In this document: positions 35,297 to 48,065 of the stretch, piece by piece
Position numbering within the stretch: position 1 is the stretch's first letter
Layout of the letters: every line of letters starts with the position of its first letter
Assembly: GCF_000208865.1 (NCBI RefSeq)
Contig: NC_018396.1
Location: 6,318,514 to 6,382,513, forward strand
From: Neospora caninum Liverpool
Lineage: Eukaryota; Apicomplexa; Conoidasida; Eucoccidiorida; Sarcocystidae
DNA length: 64,000 nucleotides
Direction: 5' to 3'
Notes under the pieces: model-generated
What the model was told of the DNA's origin: nothing
Databases searched by the model: none
The model's input: only the letters and a program-made list of their open reading frames with translations
Program-made: the position numbers and the translations under genes

Positions 35297-38027
35297 TCGA
35301 CACCTTTTCCCTTCTTCGTTATTGTACGGGATATACGCCAGTTAAATAATTTTTGCTTGTGTGGCGGACCGGCGAGTTCACAGACCCTGGCCTGCGAACG
35401 TCCGAGTACCCTTAGGAGGATAAGGCAGACTGACTTGCAGGTTAATTTCCATTCAGATCTGTCAGGATGGTCGAGCGTAGATTCCACGAGCACTATCGAG
35501 GCTGAATTTCGAGTGTGGACTCGCGCAGTGGGCGGAAACAGTCGCGTGCCCCTTGCTCATATACTCGCACCGTAATAGATGTGGTTATGCCCGAACCACA
35601 TTGTTTGCGATTTGCGCATACACGTTTTGTCGTATTCTTGACTAGAAACATCTGCGACGAGACTTGGTTTCGTGTCTCGTTGAAAACCGACCTGACCGGG
35701 GTCTGAGTGCCGGGAGGTTTCAGATTTCTTTAACCGGCCCCTCGCGACACTCCTCGACCCACGCTTCCGTCATACGCTTGTGACGTGATTCAGCCTTTTT
35801 AAGATGTACGTTTGCATTTGTCAGTGGTTGAACAGGTAAGATTTCTGCCTCTCAAGGTGAGCGACAGGGCGGTGCCCAGTCGTCAGTCGCGCTGACGAGC
35901 CGGCCTGTAGTTCGAATGAAAACCCCGCTGAACCAGCGTTTTGGCGCTTTTGAGGATGTGCAAGGGGGGAGAGTGTGCTTTTTTCGGAGAAGCGAGTCGA
36001 GACCGCGGGGGAGGGGTGCGAAAGGATTAAGGCAATCACCGCCTAACTCCGTGTTGTTCGAAAACGTGTATCCCCCCATCACCTGTGATGACGAGATACA
36101 GTTTTCACTTTGTTCGATGACACCGTGCATTCCAGGGCACACTCGTGGTTGTCTATGTTGTTAAATCTCTATCTTACAACAAAATGAACTTGTGTTTGTT
36201 GTCTATGCACCTCATGAACGCTTCGCCCCAACACAAGAAAGGGCCAAACTACTCGGCAGTTTCGCCTTCAACCGCAGAGCCAACCGGAGTGTCACCAGAA
36301 GACTGGAGAAACGAGACAAATACTTTAAGCACGTGATTGTGCTTGTGACGCAAATGCAGTATTTGTGATGCAGCAGCGATGTGGGAGTTTCCAAGGAAAC
36401 ACAGCTAAATCTCCCCCTCCGAAAGAGACTCGAATGCCACGCACGTTTGGTGCTGGACAGTTACAGGGTTCGTGCCCGCGCTGAGAGAGCAGAAATATCT
36501 TCTAGAGAATCGATCATGTGTACTCTGTACACGGAAAACCGTTTCACGGATTCAAACGGACAATTTCCTTCCTTCCGTGCTCATCCACACTGTCGGAGCC
36601 TCTAGTTTCACTCCTAGCCGCCCGCCAGGAGAACCATTCCCATCGTTTCACCGGTACACGTCTGTTTTTAAAAGAACACAGCCTTCTGCTAGAACCTAAG
36701 TGCGCGTCGCTCTCTTCCGTGACAAGACAAGGCTGGGCACCCCCGTTATACCTCCTTCCTCGCACGCCGCTACAGAAGTCCGAGACCGGTTGCCTTTGAA
36801 CATCCCCAATATGGCGATCCTTAATGACCGAAACTCTTCACTCTTCAGTCTGCACCTCGAACTCCTCGTCGCTGCTTTGTTGGTTGATCCAGTCCTGCGG
36901 CAACGGGGACACGCACGCACAGACAGACCAACCGTGTAGGCTCAACATCGAAGGTGTACGTGAAACAACGCCGGTGATGACATCACATCATATATATATA
37001 TATATATATGTATACACTCACAGGAATGCAGACGTATACAATCTTTCAGTTTGTTTTTCTTGACCAAACCTCTGGCATGCATATATATGCAAATACATCT
37101 ACTGAATTTGGACCCTCTGCGGCCATTGATTCGTAAACCGGAAGACCATGCAGATGAGTATCCAGTACTTTACTTCACAAACGACGCACGTACACACTCT
37201 TGCCTCACTGGAAGGAACGCTGTACACCGGACCTCTGGTACGCAGCACACGTTAAGTTTTCTGAACTACTTTTGCATTTTGTTTTGCCTCGACAGTTTCC
37301 TCTGCTTTCCCGTTGTTAACCCGTCGAGACTTCCGGCCGCAGGCTCCGGTTTGTGGCATGCGCTCGTCCTGCGTAGGATCTTAGCCTCTATAATGGAACG
37401 GTACAGCTGGCGTGAAACATCACGAAATGCTTCTGCCACAGAAACAACGACTTGCCCCAAACTTGTCGAGACGCGCTGCTTCGTCGTCCTTCCCTTCTTG
37501 GAGCTCGTGGTCTTCCTGTTGCATCCCTCCTTCGTTCTGGCCGGCACCTTCTGATCGCGGAGCTTCGCTAGAAGACTGAGCGCAGAAGGGGAGAGCACAC
37601 AAATCACAGCCCGACGTTGAAGACTGGATATATGAGAAACGGACCAAAACAGGAAGCGAGGAAAAAGAGAGAAAGGGAACGGTTGTTTCACGCAACAAGT
37701 GGACAACACACAAAAACGAGAAAGCCCTGGAATCACTTCTCTTCTCGAAGGGTATGTTCAAAAACCGCCACGCGCCGTGTATCGCGTCCTCTACAAAGGC
37801 TTCTGTCTCTGCCAATGTGCAGAAGGAACGGCTCTCTGCATTTTTGCAACTTCCTTTCCCCCTCGTCATCCGCGGAGGAGAAAGGCACGGCCCAGATACT
37901 TGGGATTGCCAACCGCTCCAAAAGCCCCGCCGCCGAAAAGAAAAACATGCACGTGGGGAAGAGAGTTGTTATCCCCACAAGCACACACATCACCTCCTAC
38001 ACACACCATTTCGCCAGGTAGATACAC
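35297..38027. other. Convergent spacer, 3' ends of two genes
   Basis: This region of about 2.7 kb lies between the stop codons of the secreted-protein gene and the Tat-SF1-like gene. It should contain both 3' UTRs. It holds a (TA)n tract at 36990-37009. Several frames of 100-170 codons occur on both strands near 37.0-38.0 kb but overlap one another and show no motif; I regard them as chance. Confidence 0.55.
36990..37009. repeat. (TA)n microsatellite
   Basis: Ten TA units in the convergent spacer; it is the leftmost of thirteen such tracts in the window. Confidence 0.95.
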
Positions 38028-41000
38028 CTATGCAGAAACCGATCGGCATGTCCGTCCCCACAAAAACATCCCAGCTTTCGATGACACGCAAGCACCGAGA
38101 TGCACGTGTTGCGAAAGCGACAGTGCCTCCGCTTGCCCGAGCTTCTCCCCATTCTCGCTTACTTGGGAAGAGATAGGGGCGAGAACCTTTGGTTTTTTCG
38201 CGAGGCGCGAAGGAAGACAGTTCGCTTTCAAGTCGCTACGTCCATCGAAGAAGAAGACATCCAGCTGTCGCCCGTCGAAGTATCGTCCCCGAAATTGCTG
38301 CGAGCACGGAAACAGACCTTGTGGGCGCGTCAAGACGAGATCGAAAGACAGCCGAGCAAACGCTCTGGTCCAAAGAGATTTCCGAAGATGCCTCCGTTTT
38401 TTCCCCAAAAGAGAACGTACCTCGATAATGCGCTCCGCGTCTTCAGCCGTCTTCAGCTTGACGCAGGCAACGCCCTGGACGTGTCTCTGAAGCACCCCAC
38501 AGAGACACGGAAACAGCACTGCCATGGCTCGAGGAGCAAGAAGGAAACTTTCACACGCAGAGCAAAAGAAGAAACCCCATCCTCTCTCTGTCGCAGACTG
38601 GCCCTCGAGTACAAAAGAAAGCGAGGAAACGCACACAACAACTGAGCGGAGTCCATCCGCCGCAAGCATCCTGCACTTCGCTGCATGCAACCATTTTAAC
38701 AAATAGACCGACAACCACGACTTGCCACTCTCAACAGACACAGGAAACGGAATGCATCCAGTACTTTCTTTTGAATGGAACACAAAGGCGTGATTTGCAC
38801 AGTTCAACAAAATGCACCCCAAAAGAGCCATCGATCCCGCCTGTCTGAAGATCCACTATCCTTGAACATGTATCTTCAAGCACCTATACCTATTCATTTC
38901 TGTCTGGTCCATTTACAGTTACATGTATATGGGTTGATGCTCATACACAGATAGCTTGTAAAGAGAGCCCGAAAAGACTTACAGGGATGACTGTAACCTT
39001 TTCTGGCTTGGCGAACTGAGCAATTTCGTCGAACAACTCTTGGCGAAGTTCCTCGTAAAAAGCATCGCCTTCCTCGTACAGCTGAAGACAATCACACCCG
39101 TTGCATGCACGGTCGGTGACGACAAGGCTTCTTGAAGGGTCATCTGTCATCTGTGCTAATCAATCTATTCCTTCCTCTGCAACCCTGAAGACGAGTCGTT
39201 GAGTGACAATACCTGTGGTCTGTACACGCACATTGCTAGGTGCCTACGCCCAGCTACGCAGCGGCGCCGAAGGGAAAAGACAAGTTCTATTCTACCTGTA
39301 TATATGCATTGATGATTTTATGGGAGTACAAACACTGGAACGGTGGTTCTGTCTGCGCAAGCGTCTCTCCAAATTTTTTGCCCCCACGTCCACGAATCGT
39401 TAAGACTGGAGATACCATTGATGAACATGCCGGTTCACACACGTGCACAGAAGTGCACACGGCCTTTGCGGCAGCGCTCTGCACTTCAGAAAGAAAACGT
39501 CACTCCCGTCCGGGTTCGGGCCCCCCTTCGAGTCCCTTTTTTTTCAAAATCCTTTATAGGAGACGCACCTCCGCCTCTTCGCTCGAGTACGTCGGTTTCA
39601 GGATGATGATTCGGCGACCTGTGCCGTCGTCGACAGCGTCTCCCCAACTCAACAACCTGGAAAAACCCGAGAAGAGAGATGGAGAGGAATGCACAGAAAA
39701 AAGTTCGTCACGTCTCGTCCCTAAACACATGCATAGATATCCTTTGGCATCTCTACAAAAATGCAAATCTATGAATTTCTGTACCTCTACGGACATCTGA
39801 AGACCTCTCCATGCCTGTACGTGATGTAGCGGTATACAGAGATACCTACATACATAAGTATACACACAGATATATATATATATATATATACATACATACA
39901 ACGGTATACAAGTATAGAAAGATGCACGTGAAATGACGGAGGCATTCATCTCTAGGTCTGCGAAGGAAACTGGCAGTTAGACGGAGACTATTGTTTCGGC
40001 GCCTAGCGTCAGGCAACCGCGTATGCCTTCTGGACATCGCAGACATCCAAATGCATGCATATACACCCAGTGAAATGGTACAGGTACATCTGAGCAAACA
40101 TACATATAGAGGCGCTCATGGTTCGTCAAACCTATTATGTGACCACGCTTTCGCTTTGCCGCCCATTTCCCTCACAAATATACACAGGGACATGTGTGCT
40201 TGTGTGCATGAGTATCTTGTGTCCATTGTTCGCACATAACAGAACGTGCGATTAGCTTTCAGGTGCGAATTGAGAGTTTCCGATATTGACGGACAAAACG
40301 GCTCTCACCTCTCCTGCTCATATTTGGCAGCGAGGTATTTCCTTCTGTCTCTTTTTCCAGGTCGCGATTCGGAGACACCCCTTTCGAGCCCGTCCGCTGT
40401 GGGGCTCGAGCCCTGTCCCGCCTTGGGGGCAAATTCTGCACGCTGCACCTGCGCACCAAAACAAAGAGATTTGAATCGCATGCATGTCGAAGGAAACGCA
40501 GCGCCAGTTTCAATCAGCAAAATGCACACATATATACCTATTTATATACTTATATACATATATGTATACAAATGGGGCGACGCCCATGTGTTCATTCATC
40601 TGTGTCTTTCTCTCTATCTTTGCGTCTATCTATCGGCGCATCTGCCTATCTGTATATCTAAATGTAAATACGTATATTTACACATATATCAATATATCTG
40701 TGTATTGGTATTTGCCAACACAGATTTCTGGATTTGTTTATGGATTTAGGCACCCCTATGAACCCTGGAAGAACCAGGTTTGGCTGCGTTTTCCACGGTG
40801 CGACGTTCTCGCGCGTTTGCTGAGAGACCGCTCCAACTTTTTCCTGTGTACCTTCAGAGTACATGCGCCGTCTCGGAAGGCGAAACCGTCAAAGTATTTG
40901 ATGGCAATGTCAACAGAATTCTCGTGGACGAAGGAAATCAACGCATCGCCTTTGCAGCGACCTGCGTCGTCCGCGTACACCCGAATCTTGGGTTGCACTG

Positions 41001-43374
41001 CACAAGGCAATCAAGAGGCGACACGAAGAGCGCAAAATAGGAGACCCTCTCTGCGCCCCACCCTGCGTTTGTTTGTCCCAGTGTACAGACACTGCTGTGG
41101 AAGAGACGCCCAGAAGCAGACCAGAAAGAGCTGGAAAAGCACGACGGGGAAAGGAACAGCGCCGAAGAGAACAGAGTGAGACCTAACGGGAACCGGGAAA
41201 GCGGAAAAAGAACACTTGAGGTGAAGACTGGAGACAAGAACGGTGACGATAACTCCTATCAGAAGAAGAGAAGAACCCTCACCACCGAAGAAGGAAGCAT
41301 CTCGAAGAACACACGCAATTCTACATGCGCGCACGTGGAATACGCATCCTATAAGCACACATCCATATATACATATATATATCCGATATATCCATATGTA
41401 TAAATATGTGCAGTTAAGGCGTCCGCGCGCAGGGGTTTGAGTTTAAAGCAACAAGTCGGGAGTTCCATAGATCAGCGGTTGACGGACTAGAGCGGCACGG
41501 ACGTGTTTGCGCTTCAGACATTTTGTGTCTGCAGAGAGCCGTGTTTTTGCTGCCAGAAAAAAGGCTTACGGGTGTCGGGATCGATTTTGAAGACACCTGC
41601 CTTTTTGAAGATTTCGGCGAGTTCGGCTTCGGTGCAGTCAGGGGGGAGGTTGGAGACGTAGATGTTTGGGTTTTTTCTGCTCACCACCCAGCGGCCTTCC
41701 TGCTTCTTCTTCTTCAGCCGCTGTCTGTACAGCCGCCGCTTCTCCGCGTTGATTTCCTTTTTCTGTCTCTCCGCCTCAGTCAGCTCTCGCGTGTCGCCCG
41801 CGCCTTCTTTCCCCTCGCCTTCTGTGCCCGCCTCTTCCTCGACTGCAGCGAGGCCAGGGAAAACCATATCCTCCTCGCGCACCTGCAGCGGCGGACTGAC
41901 GCCCGAAGACGGTTTCTCTCCAGGTGAAGAGGCGGAGGGAAGGGCGTCGGCTTCTGCTAGCAGCGAGTAAAGCGCCTCGTACTCCTGCAAAGAACAGGGG
42001 CAGTGGACAAGAACCCGGCGACGCTTATGCGAGAGAAAACCCCCGGAGAAAGACTGTGGAACCCGCGGAAAGGAAGAGTGACCAGTCACGAGACACAGAG
42101 AGAGACTCCGCGGAAACCAAGAAGAGCCGAAAAGACAAAACTGAAAAGTTGAGAGGCTCCAGAAGGCGTGTTCGTCTCACACGGGCGACGGGGGCCGCCG
42201 AGAAGCTCTTTCAGCAAAAAATCACTCAAAAAACTGCTAAACACTGAAGAACAAAACGGAGAAGCAGCCTCGCCTCGTTTCTTCCTCTCCTTCTCCTCTT
42301 TGTCCCCACTCTTTCCTTCGCGGCCTCCCTTGTGTAGGCCTGCTCTCTTTGGTGCCCATTCCGTCCCCGTCTTGCGCTTTCCACCTCTTTCTCTGAACTT
42401 TCCCGCCGTTTGCCTTCTGTCCTTTCTTCGCTTTCCATCGCTTTTCCTTCTTTGTCGCCCGCGCTCTCTCTGCCGCAACGTACCTCCGCCGTGCGCCAGG
42501 TCTTGTCGCCTTCGTCGAACACCATCTGCACGCCCTCGGGTGTCACGTACTTGAATTCCGGAGGGATTGCGTCGACGCGAGCGCTGCTTGCCGCCTTCTC
42601 TCCGTCTTCTCGCCCTCCCTCGGTAGGTTCGAGATCCTCTTCTTCTTCCTGCAAAACTTTCTTCAGCTCCTCCGTGGCACAGAGCGGCGACCAGGCAGCC
42701 ATGCCTGACTTCCAACACTGCGTGTAGCCGTCCACCAAGCAGTGCTGAAAGTAGATGCGAATCGTCTCTGCGGAAACTGGACCCACGACGCTCGAGTCAT
42801 TGCCCCCCAACGCTGCCACGCTCCCTCCTTTGGGGCCCTCTCCCTTATCTTCTCTTTCTCTCTTGTCTCCTGTTTTGGCTTCTGTTTTGTCTCCTGTCTT
42901 GCCTTCTCCTTCTCGGCCTGCGGCCCCCCGTAGGTTTGGTGCATTTTGGTGGTTCTGCTGCGCGCGAAGAACGGCCATGGCATCCTCGGTGAGGATTAGG
43001 TACCACTCTTCCGCTCCGGGCCGTCCGTCTTGCGCCGCTGTCTCCGCGTGTTCTTTCATCTCTGCTTCAATTCCGCCCCGCTCCGCTGCCTCCGCCGCAT
43101 GCGCGTCGGTCCCGTCTGCGCTCTGCGCTGGAAGGTCTCCAGAAGGAGGCGCGGCGTGGAGAGTGGCTGGCTTGACTGTGGAGGATGCACCCGAGTAGGC
43201 ACCAGCAGCGGGCGCCTGCTCACCCTGATCGTTGGGAGTCGGGTGAGGCAATGCCGGCCGTTTTCTCTCTTTTCGAGGCGCACGGGAAGACGCAGAAGGC
43301 GGAAGGGAAGCCTCGGTTTCGGGGGTGGAAGTCTCGGCATTCTTTGCCGCGGTGCGCACGCTTCTTCGCACCAT
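38028..43374 (-). CDS. Tat-SF1/CUS2-like U2 snRNP-associated splicing factor
   Basis: Nuclear RNA-binding protein of the Tat-SF1/CUS2 family, which assists U2 snRNP function by binding SF3b through a U2AF-homology motif. Exons, minus strand: 43374-42484, 41984-41570, 40997-40852, 40448-40309, 39656-39569, 39081-38983, 38486-38421, 38297-38028; phases close and give 704 residues. Residues about 122-240 form a GYF-like fold (EEWYLIL, then GPVSAETIR and WKSGMAAWSPL) split by a charged insertion of about 60 residues. An RRM follows at about 402-485 (NIYVSNLPPD as RNP2, KGDALISF as RNP1). The UHM at about 545-640 has RIIILKP as its RNP2, GVACVKL, and the R-X-F signature in GRYFDGRQ. Introns are short to moderate, and one contains a (TA)n tract. 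The C-terminal end, a non-acidic tail after VFFFDGRSDL, is the least certain part; animal homologues carry a long acidic tail. Confidence 0.88.
39871..39890. repeat. (TA)n microsatellite
   Basis: Ten TA units inside the Tat-SF1-like intron 39657-40308. Confidence 0.95.
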
Positions 43375-44904
43375 TGCGACTCTGTGCTGGAACCTTGAAT
43401 TCCCCAGACAACAACCCTCTTGACGCTCGAAGCATCCGCTTTCCTTTTCTCTCTCCCTCCCTCGTGCACTCTCGCTTTTTCCTCCTGGAATTCTTTCCTT
43501 CTCTGTCTCTCCTTGTCACCTTGCTAGTCTCCGCTCGTCTTCCTGACTTCTCTCTCTCGAGCTTTGTCACGCATCGACCGCCTGCGTCTCTCTCTCCTGT
43601 CTCCACGGCCTCTACTCCTCTCGAAGAAAGCGAAACTGACAACAGGGAAACGGGGAAAAACAAAGAGCGAGGACACAAAGCACCCATAGACGAGAGAAGC
43701 AGGCGCCTCTGGCTCGTTCACGCGCTCGGGAATGCCGAAACCTCAGACGAAGGAGACAGACGGAAGAAGACGACGAAAAAAAGAAGACACGCTTCCGCCA
43801 AAAGCGTTCCCTTCAAGACACTTCCGTTTTTCCTGTTTCTCCTGTGACGCCTCTCTCCCTGAGTGTGGACGTGCTAGCGGCTGATGAGACGCTTGGAGCA
43901 CAGAGAGGCACCCGCCTATGGCCTGGAGAAAACAAGGCTCATTTTTTCACAAGAAAACGTTCTCTGTGGAGGAGCGGTCTCCCGGAGTTTCTGCTTACGG
44001 GCCCCTTTCTGCTCAACAGCAACACGGGTGTAAGTACGCCCCAGTGTGGTTGAGTTTCTTGGGTCGCCTCGCTGAGACGGCGTCCAAGACAGGGCGCCAG
44101 GAGAGGGAGAAAAACGCAAAAACGAGGAACACGCGCGGGCAGGCAACTTGCAATCGAGGATGGGGCATCGACGAAACAAAATGAGTTCTCCAACGACACA
44201 AAACGCAGAAAAACACGTGCCGTTTTGCCCCTGTTCTCTATTCTTCCCAGCAGGCATACGGAGTACAGAGAGCATGCGTTAAACGCAAAAAGGGACCCCG
44301 AACTGAAACGCGTTTCCTGTTCCCCTGGCTCACACCCTTTCGAGAAGGGAACCACGGAGTATATGAAGAAGCCAGGAGCGGAGCCTTCTTCGTCTAAAAG
44401 TGCTCCTTTTCCGCTTTGTGTGCATCTCAACCGTTGGCAATCGAGAGCGCGGTGCACATGCGCGCGGTGAGGTGTACATACACTCCACAGCCAGCTGACG
44501 GGCACGCGTTCACGGAAGCGCGTACATGCGCACATGCTTATTTACACAGCTGAAGGGTCAACTCACGGGCGAGAAGTTTCATCTTTCCTTTTTCTCTCTG
44601 TTCGGGACAGTCCCTGGCCCGAAATTCTGTTCCTTTTCTCTCCTGGATCCCTTCCTCTCCTCCTTTGTCTGCTTCCTCGACCTCCGCGTGAGTCTTCCTT
44701 TCCGCCCTTCTCCATTTCTTCCGTTTCTTCTCGTTTCCTCTTCTGGCCTCGATGCTCTCTGCTGGTCAGCCTTCCACTCTCCGTGTTCCTGCTTTCTCTT
44801 CTGCTCCTGTTTACTTCGCCTCCGTGCCTTCGGCACAGAGGCTCCTCTTTCTCGCTTAGAATTCGTCCTCGGCCAAAGCTCCCTGGCGTCCCGCCCTTCT
44901 GCCG
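43375..44904. promoter_or_regulatory. Divergent spacer between splicing factor and thiamine pyrophosphokinase genes
   Basis: About 1.5 kb between two divergent start codons. The sequence is strongly pyrimidine-rich on the plus strand in several stretches (43440-43620, 44580-44830). That keeps stop codons rare and produces overlapping artefactual frames. It probably serves as a shared promoter region with pyrimidine-rich 5' UTRs; no specific site is recognisable. Confidence 0.5.
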
Positions 44905-47900
44905 ATGAGAGGCGGCACGCCGGCGCAGCGCTCCCGTCGGCCGCGGCACCTCAACGCGCTTCTCTCCAAACGAAGTCGCTTCGCCTTTTTCGCCCTTTTC
45001 ACAGGCCTTTTCTCGGCCCTGTTCGTCGGCTCTCTCCCCCCTCTTTCGTTGTTTGGACACGCCCGAGGCGCGCCGCTGCGCGAACGGAGTTCGGAGAAGA
45101 TGCGTCTCCTGGTGGACTGCCTCGGCGAGGGCCGTGCCAGTCTCTCCCCCCACCATAACAGGCTGCGCTTCGTTGGGCGTTCGCTTTCAGCGCCAAAAAC
45201 ACCCATGAGAGGGCGACCGTCCGAATATAGGGCGATACCGCAGCGACAGAGAGACGAGAGAGAACGCGGGGGCAGCGAAAGGCGAGGAGGCGAGAGGAGA
45301 CTTTTCGGCAAGTTGGAGAAACGCGACAACGCAGACGGGAACGGGGTCAAGAAGGACTCCAGGTTGCTCTCCTGCGTGTCGCCTCTCTCGGTTTTGGCAC
45401 GACCGGTGCTCAGATTCTCGCTCGCTTTCCTTCCCGACGCCTCTTTCTGCCCCTACAGTTCCTCGCGTGCTTTTTCTTCCTCTCATCGTCCAATCTGTCA
45501 TCTCGACACCTTTCTGGCTCCTGCCGCCTTTCCAAGGACGCCCTGCTCTGCCGCCGTCTCCTCTCCGTTGTCCTTCACTGCACGTTGCGCTTCCTGCCCT
45601 CCGCTCCATCCTGGTGATGCTCATCGGCTTGCAGATTATCCTCCATCTTTTTCTTCTCCGTCCTCATCTCCTTCCCCGTCTTCTTCTCTTCCCTCTTCCT
45701 TTCTTTTTTCCTCGGGTCCCTCTCCTTCGTATTCTCGCGCTTCTCTCTGCTCTCCGTCCTCGCGTCACTTGCCTGCGGTCCCAGCGCCCCTCACCCTCTG
45801 GCGAAAGTGTCGAGAAGAGGCGTTGTCCACCACGCAGGCGCCAGGAGTGACTTCGGCGCCCGCCAGTGTCTCCGCTTGTCCCTTTCGTGCGTTTTCCCCA
45901 TTTTCCCGTTTCTTCTCTCTCGCGCCCGCCAGACTGGGAGACGACACCGCATGCAGTCAGCCAGCTGCTCGCAGCTCAGGAGCTGCCGCCGAACCGGACT
46001 CAGAGCACCTCAGAGATCTCCGCCTTCTTGAGAAGTGGTTCATCTCCACTTCCTCTTCCTCTTCAACGTCATCTTCATCTTCTCCCTCTTCATCTCCAGC
46101 TCCGCGGTTGTTTGTTTTGGTGCTTAATCGCCCACTCCCTGCGTACGCGTCGCAACTCCTCGCTTCGTGTTCGTCTTATGTCGTCTCGGACGGCGGAGGG
46201 AATGCTCTTCTGGAACTACTTCGGAAGGAGAAAGAAGCGCACCGAATCCAGAGACCGGGGACTGTCCAAAATGCAGCTTCTGAGAGACAGGAGTTACATG
46301 GAGGCGAAGGCGGCAGCAGAGACAAAAGAGACACGAAGAGAGCCCGGAGGGATGCAGAGAAGATGCACGGCAGTGACGCCTTCGACGCGCAGCTCGTAGC
46401 CGAGCTCTCGAGAGACGCGCAGCTAGCCGACTCGCGTTGTTCTCAAATTTCAGAACCAGGTTCGGACCAAAAGCGGCCGAGCGCGGCCGACGCCCAAACA
46501 CAGTGGAGAGGCCGAGGCGATTCCAAACACACAGACGGATGCGGCGCGGGGAGCAACCTCCTCACGAAACTCCCGGAGGGTTTGTGCGGTGACCTGGATT
46601 CTCTCTCCGATGAGGTAAACGAGGCGAAGAAAGAAGGGACTGAAAGAAAGTTTTCAGACAGACAGGAGAAAAGCAAAGATGAGAAAGAGATGCACCTCTG
46701 CCGAAGGCTCACGGAGTGAAGGAAGAAATGTGTGTAGAGGAAGTTGGTGTTACCGATTTCTCTGTTTATGGGTTTTTGTGCTTTTTATGTCTCAGGCGAG
46801 AAGATATTTCGAGAAGGGCGGGGTTCCGGTGCTCTGGTGCCAAGACCAGGATTTGACGGACTTGGAAAAAGCCTGGAGGTTGCTGCTCGCTCCGAAACGG
46901 TATTCGCAAAACGACGTGGTCGTCATTCTCGGTAAGAGAAAAGAGAAAAGTGTGAACCCGAGGGGGGAAGAATCGCGCACAACTTTACCCCTGTGGCTTT
47001 CCCATCAAGAAGAGCGACTCGAGCGTCTCATCTGCGGTCCCACTCTACCAGGGACCCGAAAACAGAAAGTCAGCTGCAGAGACGAAGGGCTGTGCCTCAG
47101 AGTTCTTCTTGTTTCGATTGCGGTTGTGTTTTCTCCGTGTGGGGTTTGCCTGTCAGGTGCGATTGGTGGCAGGTTGGACCACACGTTGAGCGCCATACAC
47201 TTTCTTCACAAACTCCACGCCGAGCACGAGGCTGCGAAGGCAGGAAGTGCGCGTGAAAAGGGGGAACGCGAGGCAGTCCCAAACCCAAGCCCGACCGCAG
47301 GCTCCGGTGTATCTACAGCTTGCGAGGGTCGCTTCCCGCGCGTCGGTCCACTACCCCAGGCAAGCGTTTACAGACTTCTGCTTCCTCTCGCGTCTCACTC
47401 GTATCCGTTTCACAGCGCTTCGAAGCACTGATCTCCCCTCGATGTGTACCAGCGAATATACAGTCTTCACCATCCCTGCACACATGCTCTGAGTTCAGGT
47501 GTGAAGACGCGCAGAAGTGTCTATGCAGCCCTGTATCCACCTACCGTATCCCTGCATGCAGTTCTGTCCACAAGTGTATCCATACACAAGTCGGTATTTG
47601 CTAAAACATGCACATACGCTCCTGTGCGTTCTTCAAAAACTGCCTCCTTATCGGGGTTCCTGGCCTGTGTCTTGTTCGTCGCCTTCCGCGTTTTGCTTTC
47701 AGATTTACCTCCTCGGAGAAGACTCGCTCTGTTTCCTTGTCTCAAAGGGCCGAACGCGGGTTATTCCCTCCCGGGTCCTGGTCACTAGTCAGTGCGCCCT
47801 CGTCCCCTTTGGTAAGCAAACAGCAAGACGAAGGACAGAAAGCGAGAGAGAGAAGCCAGGGACAGGCCAGAGAAACGCCGGAGAACGCAGAGGACAAAAA

Positions 47901-48025
47901 GCAGAGACGGAGAGGAACGCAGCAACAAAAGTGAGAGACGGAATGATGGAGAGAAGGATGCCCACAAGGAAAACCAAGGTGGGAAGAGGGAAATCAATAA
48001 CACGAATCGATAGATGTCCATGCAC

Positions 48026-48065
<40 letters not shown>

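Noticed and set aside
37051..37999. Overlapping frames of 100-260 codons on both strands
   Set aside because: Mutually overlapping, no family features, located between convergent 3' ends.
44526..45850. Additional plus and minus frames around the thiamine pyrophosphokinase 5' exon
   Set aside because: They result from pyrimidine-rich DNA lacking stop codons; only the frame leading into the catalytic domain is supported.
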